64,000 bases of DNA from Selaginella tamariscina (taxonomy: Eukaryota; Streptophyta; Lycopodiopsida; Selaginellales; Selaginellaceae). The stretch covers positions 124,001 to 188,000 of the forward strand of contig PUQB01000231.1 of the NCBI GenBank assembly GCA_003024785.1. Reading direction: 5' to 3'. Positions 22,089 through 32,699 of this stretch are shown in pieces (position 1 is the stretch's first letter; every line of letters starts with the position of its first letter). A program made the position numbers and the translations under genes. The notes below the pieces were generated by a model, which made no database searches, was not told the DNA's origin, and saw nothing but the letters and a program-made list of their open reading frames with translations.

Positions 22089-25000
22089 TGCCACCATTCT
22101 TGAGGCTTGGGGCCTAGGAGGCCTAGGCTCAAATATTCTAGAATATTTCTTTAGGTCAGCAATTTTGACCTCAATCAGCATTTTTCTTTTCAAGTAAAAC
22201 AATTGTTTTCCTACCTTATTTTTTTATTAGTTTAACTTATTACTCAATCCACACAAGCTAAAGTTTCTTCTTCATCTTAAGCAAAGCTATAGTTCTCGAA
22301 CCACCAACTAGGCTTGGATGTGGAGGTGTCTGAGTTGGTATTTCCTCAGGTTGAATGTTCTTTGCGAGCTTGTTTGTTGCCAACCTAGAGACTTCAAAAC
22401 TCTTCTCGGTTCTTACAATATTTCTTCCGAGATCGACGGCAGTTAACAACAATGATCCAATTTCAGAACCAATATCCTAGATAAGGTCGCCTGGTCCACT
22501 AAGACGCTCAATCAAAAGCTACATGAGTTGAACACTCTTTGGTTGAACCATCATCCTGTACGAACTTCCATTAGAATAGACAAAGCAACCAAGCTTCCTA
22601 AAAATGATCAGTAGTATCGACAAGGATCATGTTTATCAACGCCAAAGGGTTTGGCTTCTTCGACTTCTTCTCAGAACTTTGCAGCACCAAGAGAACTAAC
22701 AAGTTATCCTGCCACATAGATCAAGTTAAACTCGGAAATGAAAAGCTAGTGTACCTTAATATTGTCATGGTATCCCAAGCCTCGTGCATGGTAGATGCTG
22801 TAAGTCCCTACAACCTCTAGGTTGATTACTGCAGCTACTTGAATTACTGTTGAAACTGAAGGAGAAGTTGTGAAGACAACCATGAACCACTTGATGCCAA
22901 GTGCATTCCACTAAACTGCAAGGCCTCCTCAAACTTCATTGGATCTAGTTGCACAAGGTCCTTGTTGATGCTAGTACCTCCATATATAAGCTCATTTGGC
23001 AAGTCGAGGATGACAAGGTTGAAGCTGTATTTAGTTGCCACTTTTTGGAAAAGCATTTGTGACTCATATGTGTGTAGTTTGTCAACATGTTGTCGGAGCT
23101 TGGTGTACACCTTGGTTTGGGAAGCGCCCAGATCGAAGAAAGACATGCTCATCTCCTCCATATTGCACACAACTAGGTCATAGGATCCACGGGATGCTGC
23201 TAGTGTTGGGATGAAGGTGGTCATTAAGGACTCCACATGCAGATGTGGTGCTTCTTATGAAGCCTCGGTGGTTGCTAGGACACTGTGGATAGCGTTCAAT
23301 CCCGGGGGTCCGCATCGGCTAGCCAGCCTTACCTCGGGTGTATTGAAAGGTGCTGAATGACCTCTACCCAGACGCTGCAAGAGTTCGTGTACATGGGTGG
23401 GGGAAGTTCTCTTGGAGTAGTGTCGTCACTCGGTGGCAGAGTAGGTTGCTGGGCCTAGGAGCAGAGAAAAGAAGTATCACCAAAGAGATGGTGATCAGAA
23501 GGAATATGTATTTATATATGGTGCCTACCTGAGTACAAACTACCTCAGGGAGGTGAAGCAAGATACAAGACGAAAACTCCACTAGAAGGACCCCGACCCA
23601 CTACCAGCTTTCCTGCTTATATAGTGGGTCACCTAGCGCTAAACCCTAGGTACATGTGGCACTCCCTCACTAATCTACCGCCATGTGATAGAGTCATGTT
23701 TGTCACATTTATGCGCCTCCCTTACACGTGTTGTCTTGAGCACCCTTGGTAGTTGATTTGGACAATTGAATCTATGCCTGGTTATGCCGCGCCTGACAAT
23801 TGTCGTCGTTAGTTCGTACCTATGGTAACTTCCTTGCTCGGTGCTTTGTCTCGTCACTCGTCCACTTTGACTGGCGATTTGACGGTGGTCATCAGGTTGT
23901 CCTTGATGTCCAAACTTGCTACAAGTGGCTGCACCTCATTGAGTGTAAAGTTGATTGCCGGCAGAGGTGCTATAGAAGAGCTTGGTCCCAATCTTGATGC
24001 CTTTGCAAGTGTCGATGTCTTCCACACCATCTTCTTCATCTTGCTTTTCTTGATAGCCTTGATTGTGTTTGGCTCCCAAACAATCATTGGAAGATCATTA
24101 GCATGCACATCAAATAGTGAGTTGGTGGCTGCTATGAAGGACAATTGAGCCAAAATGGAACATGTTCACGTTCAATGGTGTTAGAGCTCCTTTGCTCTTA
24201 AACCACATGTGAGGCTCGCTTATATGATTTGTCCATAGCTTCATTGTCTGAGACAGAGCCATTTTCTTCACTAGTATGAACTTGTAACACAAAGTTAATC
24301 AATAGCAATGCTGGAATGAAAACTTACCTCCATATCATCCGACGCGCATACTCCTCATGCTTTAGAAACTCATTCGGCTCCATCGAGTAAGTGATTTGTA
24401 CACAATCTTGGAAGGGTTGAAAGGCCAAGCACTTGCTTCGACTTTGCATCTTGTCAAACCAGCTCATGAAGTCGACCTCCATCCTCTCTCAATGGCTTCC
24501 GCGCACATAGCTTTCCAATACAAGTCCAAGATGAATTACTTGATCCACTCTTTATCCTGCATGCTTGGTAGCCCAAGTGATTGTTGTTCTGCCTTGGATT
24601 CAAGACAAGTGAGCTTTTCAAGTATTGGAATCGTAACATGTTTGAAATCTTCGCCTTTGACATCGCATATAGCTTCTCAAGGCCCATACAACGACACGAT
24701 GTTCATCACCTTTTGGAATCACTCCTCCCCAACTCTGGGTCTATGATAGAGAGAAACTTTTGCATACACTTGTCATGCTTCTTGTATACTAGTTGCTTCA
24801 AGTTCAATTCAAGCTGTGGATTGCCTTTAGCACTAGTGATTGCTTTATTGAGATCATTGTCAATCTCGTTCTACACATAGAATCAGTTAAAAACTTCTTT
24901 CCTATCAATCAAACCGAAGGCTACCTTGAAAAAGATCTTTGCACAGATTAGGTTTGGAAGCCAAGCCACCTTTTTTATTGCACTCTCCTTCCACTTCCAC

Positions 25001-26170
25001 ACCTGAAGATAATCAACCTTTGTGAGCAACGCCAGGATTTTCTGAGTTCCTTCAGTACTAGTGCAAATAGTCTTTATAGTGAGTAGAATATGTGGTAATG
25101 TTGTTTCTACAGATGTTGCTGAAGAGCTGTTCATTGAAACTGTAAGTCTAGAATCTTAATGAAAATACTCATATGTTTATCAATTGGAACATCAAAACTA
25201 ATTGAAGATTGTCGAGGTTCTCTGTGGAGATGAAACTCAATCGAACACAAATAGCCCATTGTTGGTTGTCCTCTACATCCTATTGGTTGAGCTTCTACAA
25301 AGCCTGTAGCCTATGGTTCCCATTCTAGCAACTGAACTTTTAGTTTGACAGCCTTGAAGCCCACTATTTATACTCTAGCTGAGTAAGAGCTTGCTCAAAA
25401 GACCAATGCTGCTCATATTGAACTGTGTTCTTCAACAACTCTGACAGCTCTTTAGCAGTGAGTGGATCTCTGATGGACAAAATGAACAAGACCATGTTAC
25501 GTAGATAACTAGCCCTCTTCAACAACAACACCAGCCTATCCAAGTCCCTTGGGTTCACTCGGCGAACCACCTCATTCAAATGCATTCTACAAATTGGCAC
25601 ATCATGAGATCACCAAGTCCCTTGATAATAATTTTGTCAAGCAGGTTCATTGAGCTCTCCAAATGTAGGTTGGCTGGTATGTTGTATATCTCCTTTGGCT
25701 CCTTATCTCTCTTTGCCTTCTTGCCTTTCAGATCAGCTTTCCCACGGCCTCTCTTTTTGTTGAATGCCTCCTCCAAGTCATCCTCAATAAAAGCAGAAAG
25801 AACTTCAACTATATCTGTCATCACCACTTGTCCTTTTTGGACTGCAACCTCAACTTCCTTGAAAGGTATAGGGACTTGTTTTTTGGCTTTGCAGCCGGCT
25901 ATGACAAGGACTCATTCTCTACTTGAACGGATGAAGGAGGCTGTTGCAACGAGCTCTCTGAGAAAGTTGTGACAATTGATGGAGGATGCGGCTCAGCTGG
26001 TTCTACTTGAGGCTGAGTGTTCAAGCTGATCACTAGAGAATACTCCTTTACTACATTAGATGGTTCTCCTCTCTTTCCTTGCTTGTGCTTCAAATTCTTC
26101 TTCTCTTCTCATGGCTCTTCATCATGCACAAGCTCTTATAGACGTTTTGAAGCTCTCACCATTTTGTAAA
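22089..26170 (-). pseudogene. amino-methyltransferase-like gene, decayed copy 1
   Basis: Read downwards from 26170 (MVRASKRL), pieces include a Lys/Arg-rich segment (KKRGRGKADLKGKKAKRDKE, about 25750), a helical segment (25600-25364), several exon-like stretches (25134-24883, 24687-24454, 24292-23854) and a C-terminal domain (23236-22258). That domain holds SYDLVVCNMEEMSMSF, then FNLVILDLPNELIYGG, then DPMKFEEALQFSGMHLASSGSW, and finally the DIGS.IGS-type region with GRNIVRTEKSFEVSRLA. A catalytic-like motif (DLPN, compare DPPY) placed before the SAM-binding glycine motif is the permuted beta-class order of DNA N4/N6 amino-methyltransferases. A family-C LTR (23222-23891) interrupts it. Many stops show that this copy is dead. 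Whether the family is a host gene or transposon cargo is unclear. Confidence 0.5.
23222..23891 (-). repeat. family-C LTR, copy 2, inside the methyltransferase-like gene
   Basis: It matches 894-1571 along most of its length, including the blocks tctacccagacgc, gaccccgacccacta and tgcttatatagtgggtc. Coding remnants of one gene resume on both sides, with LMTT-like codons at each edge. It therefore looks like a solo LTR inserted in that gene. The edges are blurred by divergence, so no target duplication is claimed. Confidence 0.55.
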
Positions 26171-26231
26171 CTTTGGAAAACAACCACATAAGTCAATTGC
26201 TTTGGAGAGAAAAGGAAAAACAAGCACCAAA

Positions 26232-26740
26232 GTTGACTAATCTTGTGGCTGCCGACTGACGCAGGATAGTGCCAACCCTCTCAGTCAACACAAAAAAGTC
26301 AACCCCTTAACTCTGACACTACACAAAAACACACAGTGATATGGAGACTTGAACCTCGAATTAAAAAAAATAAAATTCAACTAGCCTTGTGGCTGCCGAC
26401 TGAGGCCAGTTGGTGCTAGCCCTCTCAGATAACATAGATGAGATGACATCCAAATCTTGGTCTCTGCACAAAAAGATATGGTCGTTTGAGCATAGGCCTG
26501 GTTATGAAATGAAAGTCAACTAACCTTGTGGCTATCAACTTAGGCAGGATTGTACCGACCCTCTTAGTTGGCATAGAAAAGTCAACCCCTTAACTTGGGC
26601 GCTACACAAAAACATACAGCGATATGGAGACCTTAGTCTAAATTTAAAAATGACGAGATTCAAATAACCTTGTGGCTGCCAACTGAGGCCGTTTGGTGCT
26701 GACCCTCTCAGATGACATAGATGGGATGACTAAAAATCCT
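26232..26740. repeat. four-unit tandem repeat of about 140 bp
   Basis: The motif ccttgtggctgcc (and variants) recurs at about 26243, 26385, 26523 and 26669. Each time it is followed by actgaggcc/actgacgca and then by gaccctctcag. Units 1 and 3, and 2 and 4, are most alike, so a 290-bp pair was probably duplicated. No coding content is seen. It lies just upstream of the methyltransferase-like pseudogene's first ATG (26169, minus strand). Confidence 0.6.
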
Positions 26741-27556
26741 TCGTCGTAGACGACAAAGCTAAGATGTTATGTGATCTCTAGTTTGAGAGGCAAAATAAAT
26801 CTCACACTCTACATATTCTTTTACACAAGCTTACATGTGAATTGCCAACTCAATATGGATGGCACCGCCCCTCTTAGGCTCCTCGAAGGAGATTTCAGAT
26901 TTCATATCAGAGATAGAAACAAAAATAGTAAACCCTATCTACCTAGCCGCAATGAAAATAGTAAACCTTATGGATTAAATGTGACATTAAATTTTAGGAT
27001 TAATATTAAAATATGTGAACAATTAGTAAAGGCAAAGATCTTTCAAATCTAGCAAATAGTAATTAAATTACATCAGTGATACTAGAGAGGACAGCATTAA
27101 GGACACTGTGAACAGGGCTGCAAACAATTAATTATTTACAAAACTATGTTCACATTTAATATCAACGACTATAAATGTTTTTTTGCAAATGAAAGTGTAT
27201 TTGATCTTTTGCTTTGCTTTTTCAAACCACCGAGCTTTTTCCTTGCGTTGTCATGGCCAGAGTTACCTATGAAGGCATTGACAAAGATTTGCTTTTGTGT
27301 TCGAATATGATTTTCACTTTGCTTTCACATTTCTTGTTAGTTTAGTATACATATGGTTCAATTGTTGTCAGTTTTAGCAAGTTTTGAAGAAGATGTGGAG
27401 TTGTTACTAGAAGGCCATGCATCAAACCAATTTGTCTTTTACACATTGTGCTTGGCAAAGGGCCCGTTGTTCAAGTTGCAAACAAAGGAGTGTGAAGAAT
27501 CCATGCTGAAGATCATACAAATTTAGAATAGGGAAGAATCTCATTGGTTCGTCTAA
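26741..27556. other. spacer with weak coding remnants
   Basis: The left half is AT-rich with nothing recognisable. On the plus strand near 27254, MARVTYEGIDKDLLL is followed after a gap by FEEDVELLLEGHASNQFVFYT (about 27380-27440), which may be exon or transposon remnants. I do not recognise them. Confidence 0.3.
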
Positions 27557-27644
27557 AGTTAAATAAGTCTCTAAACTACCGGAGGTATACAATGGAGATG
27601 TCATTTATGAACTTCCTCCAAAGAAAGAAAGCATAGAGAAGTAC

Positions 27645-27899
27645 TTGGGGATGAATTGCAAGGATGGCTGCTACCATTGGACACACCCGAGCACAACACA
27701 CTTGCGTGTTCTGACGCGAGTCGATCGAAGTTTCTGTGTTGGACATCTTAAATGCATTAACACTACTTGCCCTTACTTGGCTTTTGAGAAGAAAGCAAAT
27801 GAATGTCACTTCAAGGGTTCTATGGAGAAGGTGAAGACAACTGAGTCAGGCAAAGTGCAAGGCATGAATGTAAGCATTATGGAGAGGAGCCATTGCTAG
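27645..27899 (+). pseudogene. transposon zinc-finger-like fragment (left arm)
   Basis: The 84-codon stretch includes FCVGHLKCINTTCPYLAFEKK and, further on, CHFKG. The spacing of Cys and His (C-x2-H-x2-C-x4-C) resembles the zinc-binding N-terminal part of plant MULE-like transposase proteins. The inverted counterpart is at 38571-38368. Assignment is by motif only. Confidence 0.45.
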
Positions 27900-28362
27900 T
27901 GCACACTTGTTCGGCTTATGTGTACTACATTCTACCAGACAACATTTCTTTTACAAGGTTATTCATTCATATAGGTGTTCATCAAAATCAGTTAGCCCCT
28001 CAGTGTCAGCTTCAAATAGAGCTAGTGTCAGCAACATGGTAAAAAGCAATCCATGAACCAATCAATGAGTGATTGAGTTTCAAGCTGCATGTGAACTCAT
28101 CTTTCAAGAACTTTTCAAGAAAGGAGGAGAATAGTTTACTCTCAAAACTTAAACCTCTTACAAACCATCAAAGGTATTTTTCTTTAGATCTCCGCACACT
28201 AACGTGACCTTTTCTTTAAAACTTGGGATTGGATTACACAGAAGGAGACACAATTTAGAGAGGGTTACAAGGGTCTTCTAGAGCTAAAGACAAAGTTGCC
28301 AATACATTTCATTCATGCTATACATGTTTCAAAGATGGAACTGCATGGTGCTAAGGAGTAGC

Positions 28363-28820
28363 TGTCATGACCAAATACAGGATACGAGTTACAGGATATG
28401 CCTGTAGGATATTTCTACAGGATATGCTTATAGGATATACTTACAAGATATGCCTGTAGGATATTCCTGCAGGATATTCCTACAGGATATTCCTACAGTA
28501 TATGCCTACAGGATATTCCTACATGATATACCTACAGGATATTCTTATAGGATATGCCTATAGGATATACTACAGAATATGCCTAAAGGATAAGGGTCAC
28601 TATTTTTAACTCATGACCATATTAGACTCATGACCAGATTAGCTTGGAGTTGTGAGTATAAAAGCTCCGACCTAATTGTTGTACAATTAGTTATTATCAA
28701 CACCAGTCATTCTACGATCATTCTTGTCTTGTTCCTTGTTCCTGTTTTGTTCCTTGCTCTTGCCTTGTTCTTGAGTCAAGCCTTCTTGTTGTTATCTTGC
28801 TCTTAGGTCGTGGCTTGACA
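28363..28820 (+). repeat. E4 upstream LTR with short tandem repeats
   Basis: Between about 28380 and 28590 the LTR is made of many 11-13 bp units of the type acaggatatgcct and acaggatattcct. After them come a promoter-like gagtataaaagctccg (TATA box at about 28657) and a CTTGTTCC-rich downstream stretch. Confidence 0.85.
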
Positions 28821-28822
28821 GT

Positions 28823-29150
28823 TTGGCTCCGATTTTAGCACATCCTGATCCTTCTCGTTCCTTCTTCGTTGAAGTAGATGCCTCGGATTTTGCAGTAGGA
28901 TCTGTTCTATCACAAGTTGGAGAAGATAAGTTGCTTCATCCTGTAGCTTTTCACTCTTGTAAGTTTCTTTTGGCGGAGATCAATTACGAGATTCATGACA
29001 AGGAACTCAAGGCCATTGTGGATTCATTCGAGGAGTGGCGGCATTTCCTGAAAGGTGCTGCGCATCCTGTATAAGTTCTTACGGATCACAAGAACCTGGA
29101 GTATTTTCAAATGGCTCGAGTTCTCAGTCGGCGACAGGCTAGGTGGGCGA
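28823..29150 (+). pseudogene. E4 duplicated RNase H fragment
   Basis: This piece (MAPILAHPDPSRSFFVEVDAS, then NYEIHDKELKAIVD and LTDHKNLEYF) is a close copy of 30076-30395. It starts immediately after the LTR and ends at RRQARWA, where it is joined to the run-up of reverse transcriptase. One stop (near 29072) interrupts it. A template switch during reverse transcription would explain it. Confidence 0.8.
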
Positions 29151-30010
29151 CAAGCACAAGGCTGCAGTTCTTCCTGTTCACAGGTCCTACGACTGTCCTA
29201 TCGATCTTGTGGAAGGAAAGACTCCACCGTTTGGACCGATTTATGCACTGTCACCTACAGAATTGGAGGTTCTTCGTCAATACATCGAGGAAAACTTGGC
29301 ATCCGGCTTCATTCGTCACTCAAAGTCCCCTGCAGGAGCACCTATCTTCTTTGTCAAGAAGAAAGATGGGAGTTTACGTTTGGTTGTGGACTACAGAGGT
29401 TTGAATCAAGTCACCATTCGGAATCGGTAAGCGTTGCCATTGATCCCAGAACTTCTCGATCGGCTGCAAGGAGCAAAAGTGTTCACGAAGATTGACTTAC
29501 GAGGGGCTTACAATCTTGTACGGATTCGTCTAGGCGATGAGTAGAAGACTGCCTTTCGTACAAGATATGGACACTTCGAGTATATGGTGATACCTTTCGG
29601 ACTTACCAATGCCCCAGCCGTGTTCCAACACATGGTGAACGACATCTTTCATGACTTCTTGGACCAGTTTGTGGTAATCTACCTCGATGACATTTTGATT
29701 TTCTCCAAGGACCAGGCGGCTCATGACAAGCATGTACAATTAGTTTTACAAAGGCTTCGCAAGCATGGCCTGTATGCGAAGTTGGAGAAGTGTTTCTTCG
29801 ACAGGGATACTAGAGTTCTTGGGCTACATTGTCTCTCCTGCTGGCGTTTCTATGGACATGCACAAGGTGAAGATTATCGCGGAGTGGGAGAGGCCCAAGT
29901 CTGTACGAGATGTACAATGTTTCCTTGGCTTTGCAAACTTTTACAAGCGTTTCATACATGACTTCTCCAAGCGTGTACTTCCACTCATAGAACTCACCAA
30001 GCGCACATGA
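29150..30010 (+). pseudogene. E4 reverse transcriptase
   Basis: Order: [20 protein letters not shown], then [44 protein letters not shown] (about 29500), [17 protein letters not shown] and the active site [14 protein letters not shown] (about 29670-29710), then [13 protein letters not shown] and the thumb region up to 30010. Both catalytic Asp residues are intact. Stops at about 29429 and 29541 and a frame shift near 29805 disable it. Confidence 0.85.
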
Positions 30011-31537
30011 GTGTTCTCTTGGTCCGACAAGGCAGAACATGCATTCACAACACTCAAGAACATCTTCACGACAGCTCCGATTTTAGCACATCCTGATCCT
30101 TCTCGTCCCTTCTTCGTTGAAGCAGATGCCTCGGATTTTGCAGTAGGATCTGTTCTATCACAAGTTGGAGAAGATAAGTTGCTTCATCTTGTAGTTTTTC
30201 ACTCTCGTAAGTTCCTTTCGGCGGAGATCAATTATGAGATTCATGACAAGGAACTCAAGGCCATTGTGGATTCGTTCGAGGAGTGGCGGCATTTCCTGGA
30301 AGGTGCTACGCATCCTGTACAAGTTCTTACGGATCACAAGAACCTGGAGTATTTTCAAATGGCTCGAGTTCTCAGTCGGCGACAGGCTAGGTGGGCGGAG
30401 TTCCTATCACGTTTTGATTTCGTCATCATCTACAGGCCTGGTTTTCGAAATGGCAAGGTGGATGCATTGTCTAGGCGCTCTTACCTTGCATCGACCCCGG
30501 GCGATCCTGTATATGACTGTCAAAAGCAAGTGTTGTTGGGTCCTGATCAACTTCGGCTTGCAGCACTACAAGTTCATCAGGCTTTAGCAAATTCCACACT
30601 CCTACATGACATCCGTTTGCAGTTGGCTACAGACGACTTGGCAAGGAATGTGTTTTCACACATTAGTCCTAACATTGTAAGTTCCTCTTCCTCCAGTTCC
30701 CGTACAGACTACAAGTTGTTTACCATACAGGACGGACTCCTGTATCGGGAAGGTCTTCTGTATGTTCCTGTTGGTGTTTGTAGGACTCGTGTGGTACAGG
30801 ATTGTCATGATACCCCGGCTACAGGACATTTTGTGGCCAAGACAGTTGAGTTGGTGACTCGCAACTATTGGTGGCCTGGGTTGCGAGGTTTTGTGGGCAA
30901 GTTTGTACGGAGTTGTGACACCTGCAATAGGTCGAAGATGCCTCATCACGTGCCCTCTGGTCTTCTTCGTCCTCTTCCTGTTCCTTCTGCTCCTTGGAGA
31001 TCCATTTCTATGGATTTCCTCACAGATCTTCCTCCTTCTCGTGGATTTGATGCAGTTCTTGTCGTGGTTGACCGTTTCACCAAACAAGCTCATTTCCTAC
31101 CATGTCACAAGATTGCTACAGGCCAGACAACTACTGAGTTGGTGATCCGCGAAGTATTCCGACATCATGGTCTTCATGAGAGCATTGTTTCTGATCGAGA
31201 ACCACAATTCATGTCCAAGTTTTGGCGAGAACTTCTCCGGAGTCTACAGGTTAAAGCGGACCTTTCTTCAGGATACCATCCACAAACTGATGGGCAGTCA
31301 GAACGCACGATTCAGACCTTGGAGCAATATCTTCGCTGCTTCATCAGTTACCAACAGGACAACTGGTTGGACCTTCTTCCAATGGTGGAGTTTGCCTACA
31401 ACAACTCCGTTCATGCATCTACATGCCAGACACCTTTCTTTGCTCTTACAGGCTACCATCCACGTTTTGACTTTGCTCCTCCTACTTCTCCTTCTTCTGC
31501 TCCTGCAGTACAGGATCGTCTCCAGCATCTTTGTTAG
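30011..31537 (+). CDS. E4 RNase H and integrase, long open frame
   Basis: The 508-codon frame, the longest in the window, follows a single stop (TGA at 30008) after the RT. RNase H occupies residues 20-150 (FFVEADAS, ELKAIVD, LTDHKNLEYF, NGKVDALSRR). Integrase follows: the HHCC zinc site (HDTPATGHFV ... CDTCNRSK), and the core with D (SMDFLTDLP), D (VSDREPQF) and E (GQSERTIQTLEQ), all three present. It ends at a stop before the GPY/F part. In a living element it would be one piece of a polyprotein, so the Met at 30011 is not a real start. Confidence 0.85.
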   Translation: MFSWSDKAEHAFTTLKNIFTTAPILAHPDPSRPFFVEADASDFAVGSVLSQVGEDKLLHLVVFHSRKFLSAEINYEIHDKELKAIVDSFEEWRHFLEGATHPVQVLTDHKNLEYFQMARVLSRRQARWAEFLSRFDFVIIYRPGFRNGKVDALSRRSYLASTPGDPVYDCQKQVLLGPDQLRLAALQVHQALANSTLLHDIRLQLATDDLARNVFSHISPNIVSSSSSSSRTDYKLFTIQDGLLYREGLLYVPVGVCRTRVVQDCHDTPATGHFVAKTVELVTRNYWWPGLRGFVGKFVRSCDTCNRSKMPHHVPSGLLRPLPVPSAPWRSISMDFLTDLPPSRGFDAVLVVVDRFTKQAHFLPCHKIATGQTTTELVIREVFRHHGLHESIVSDREPQFMSKFWRELLRSLQVKADLSSGYHPQTDGQSERTIQTLEQYLRCFISYQQDNWLDLLPMVEFAYNNSVHASTCQTPFFALTGYHPRFDFAPPTSPSSAPAVQDRLQHLC

Positions 31538-32083
31538 GTACATGAGGATCTCCGGGTTCATCTTCAGTAGGCACAGGAACGGTACAAGCATTATGCTGAT
31601 GCTCATCGTCAACCGGCACCTACATACAAGATTGGTGATCTCGTGTGGCTTCTTCGTCGGCATATTCGCACCAACATGCCTTCTTCTAAGTTGGATTTTC
31701 AACAATTGGGCCCTTACAGGATTGCGGCTGAGGTCAATCCTGTAGCTTTCCGACTCGAGTTATCATCTACGGTGAAACTTCATCCTGTGTTTCACACTTC
31801 TTTGTTGGAGCCGTATCATCCTTCTTCTCTTCTTGGTCGTGCTTCTTCTCCTCCTCCTCCTGTGGTCATTGACGGTGAACCTGAGTATGAAGTTGCAGCC
31901 ATCCTTGATTCTCGTCTTCATCGCTGCCAACTTCAATACTTGGTGGATTGGAAAGGTTATTTGCCTATCGATCGCACTTGGGAATCTGCATCCAACTTAC
32001 TCCATGCTTCTTCCAAAGTTGCTGCTTTCCATTGGCATTATCCTACTAAACCAGGTCCCAAGACTCGTGGAACTCGTCCTTAG
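31538..32083 (+). pseudogene. E4 integrase C-terminus: GPY/F and chromodomain
   Basis: GPY/F-type sequence (FQQLGPYRIAAEVNPVAFRL, then LHPVFHTSLLEPY) is followed by a Pro-rich hinge and a chromodomain: EYEVAAILDSRL, QYLVDWKGY, and RTWESASNLL. Aromatic Tyr/Trp residues that form the histone-binding cage in chromodomains are visible. Chromodomain integrases direct insertion into chromatin with particular histone marks. It is separated from the long frame by a stop (about 31535) and runs to a natural stop at 32081. Confidence 0.85.
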
Positions 32084-32094
32084 GGAAGAGGTGC

Positions 32095-32577
32095 TGTCAC
32101 GACCGAATACAGGATATGAGTTACAAGATATGCCTGTCGAATATTTCTACATGATATGCCTATAGGATATACCTACAGGATATGCCTGCAGGATATTCCT
32201 ACAGGATATACCTACAGGATATTCCTATAGGATATGCATGCAGGATATTCCTATAGGATATGCCTGCAGGATATTTCTACAGGATATGCCTACAGGATAT
32301 TCCTATAGGATATGCCTATAGGATATACTACAAGATATGCCTAAAGGATAAGGGTCACTATTTTTAGCTCATGACCATATTAGACTCATGACCAGATTAG
32401 CTTGGAGTTGTGAGTATAAAATCTCCGACCTAATTGTTGTACAATTAGTTACTATCAACACAGTCATTCTATGATCATTCTTGTCTTGTTCCTTGTTCTT
32501 GTCTTGTTCCTTGCTCTTGCCTTGTTCTTGAGTCAAGCCTTCTTGTTGTTATCTTGCTCTTAGGTCGTGGCTTGACA
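32095..32577 (+). repeat. E4 downstream LTR
   Basis: It is the same as the upstream LTR except for the number of ggatat units (25 bp longer overall) and scattered substitutions. The unit-number difference shows the array is unstable. Confidence 0.85.
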
Positions 32578-32699
32578 GTAGCCTGTGATCTTCAAAATGA
32601 CAGTTAAGGGACCGGGTTGAAGAGTCAACTACATCAAAAGGTGTCAAAGTGGAGGAGACCTTCATGATTAGTTAGTTGTTATGGACCATACACACCATA

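Larger units (their letters stand above)
28363..32577 (+). mobile_element. E4: chromodomain Ty3/gypsy retrotransposon with both LTRs
   Basis: LTRs of 458 bp (28363-28820) and 483 bp (32095-32577) start TGTCA(T/C)GACC and end TTGACA. They are flanked by a perfect GTAGC duplication (28358-28362 and 32578-32582). The other arm of the surrounding inverted repeat preserves the empty site with GTAGC once (about 37850, minus strand). A purine tract (ttagggaagaggtgc) precedes the second LTR. Gag and protease are absent: just behind the first LTR sits a duplicated piece of RNase H (28823-29150) and then RT. The element is a rearranged, gag-less derivative. Confidence 0.9.

Noticed and set aside
28380-28590. 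CRISPR-like regularly spaced short repeats
   Set aside because: The units abut without unique spacers, lie in an LTR with a partner at 32110-32340, and the genome is plant-like.
30656-31705. Minus-strand open frames of 135-145 codons over E4
   Set aside because: They are antisense to the well-conserved RNase H and integrase frame.
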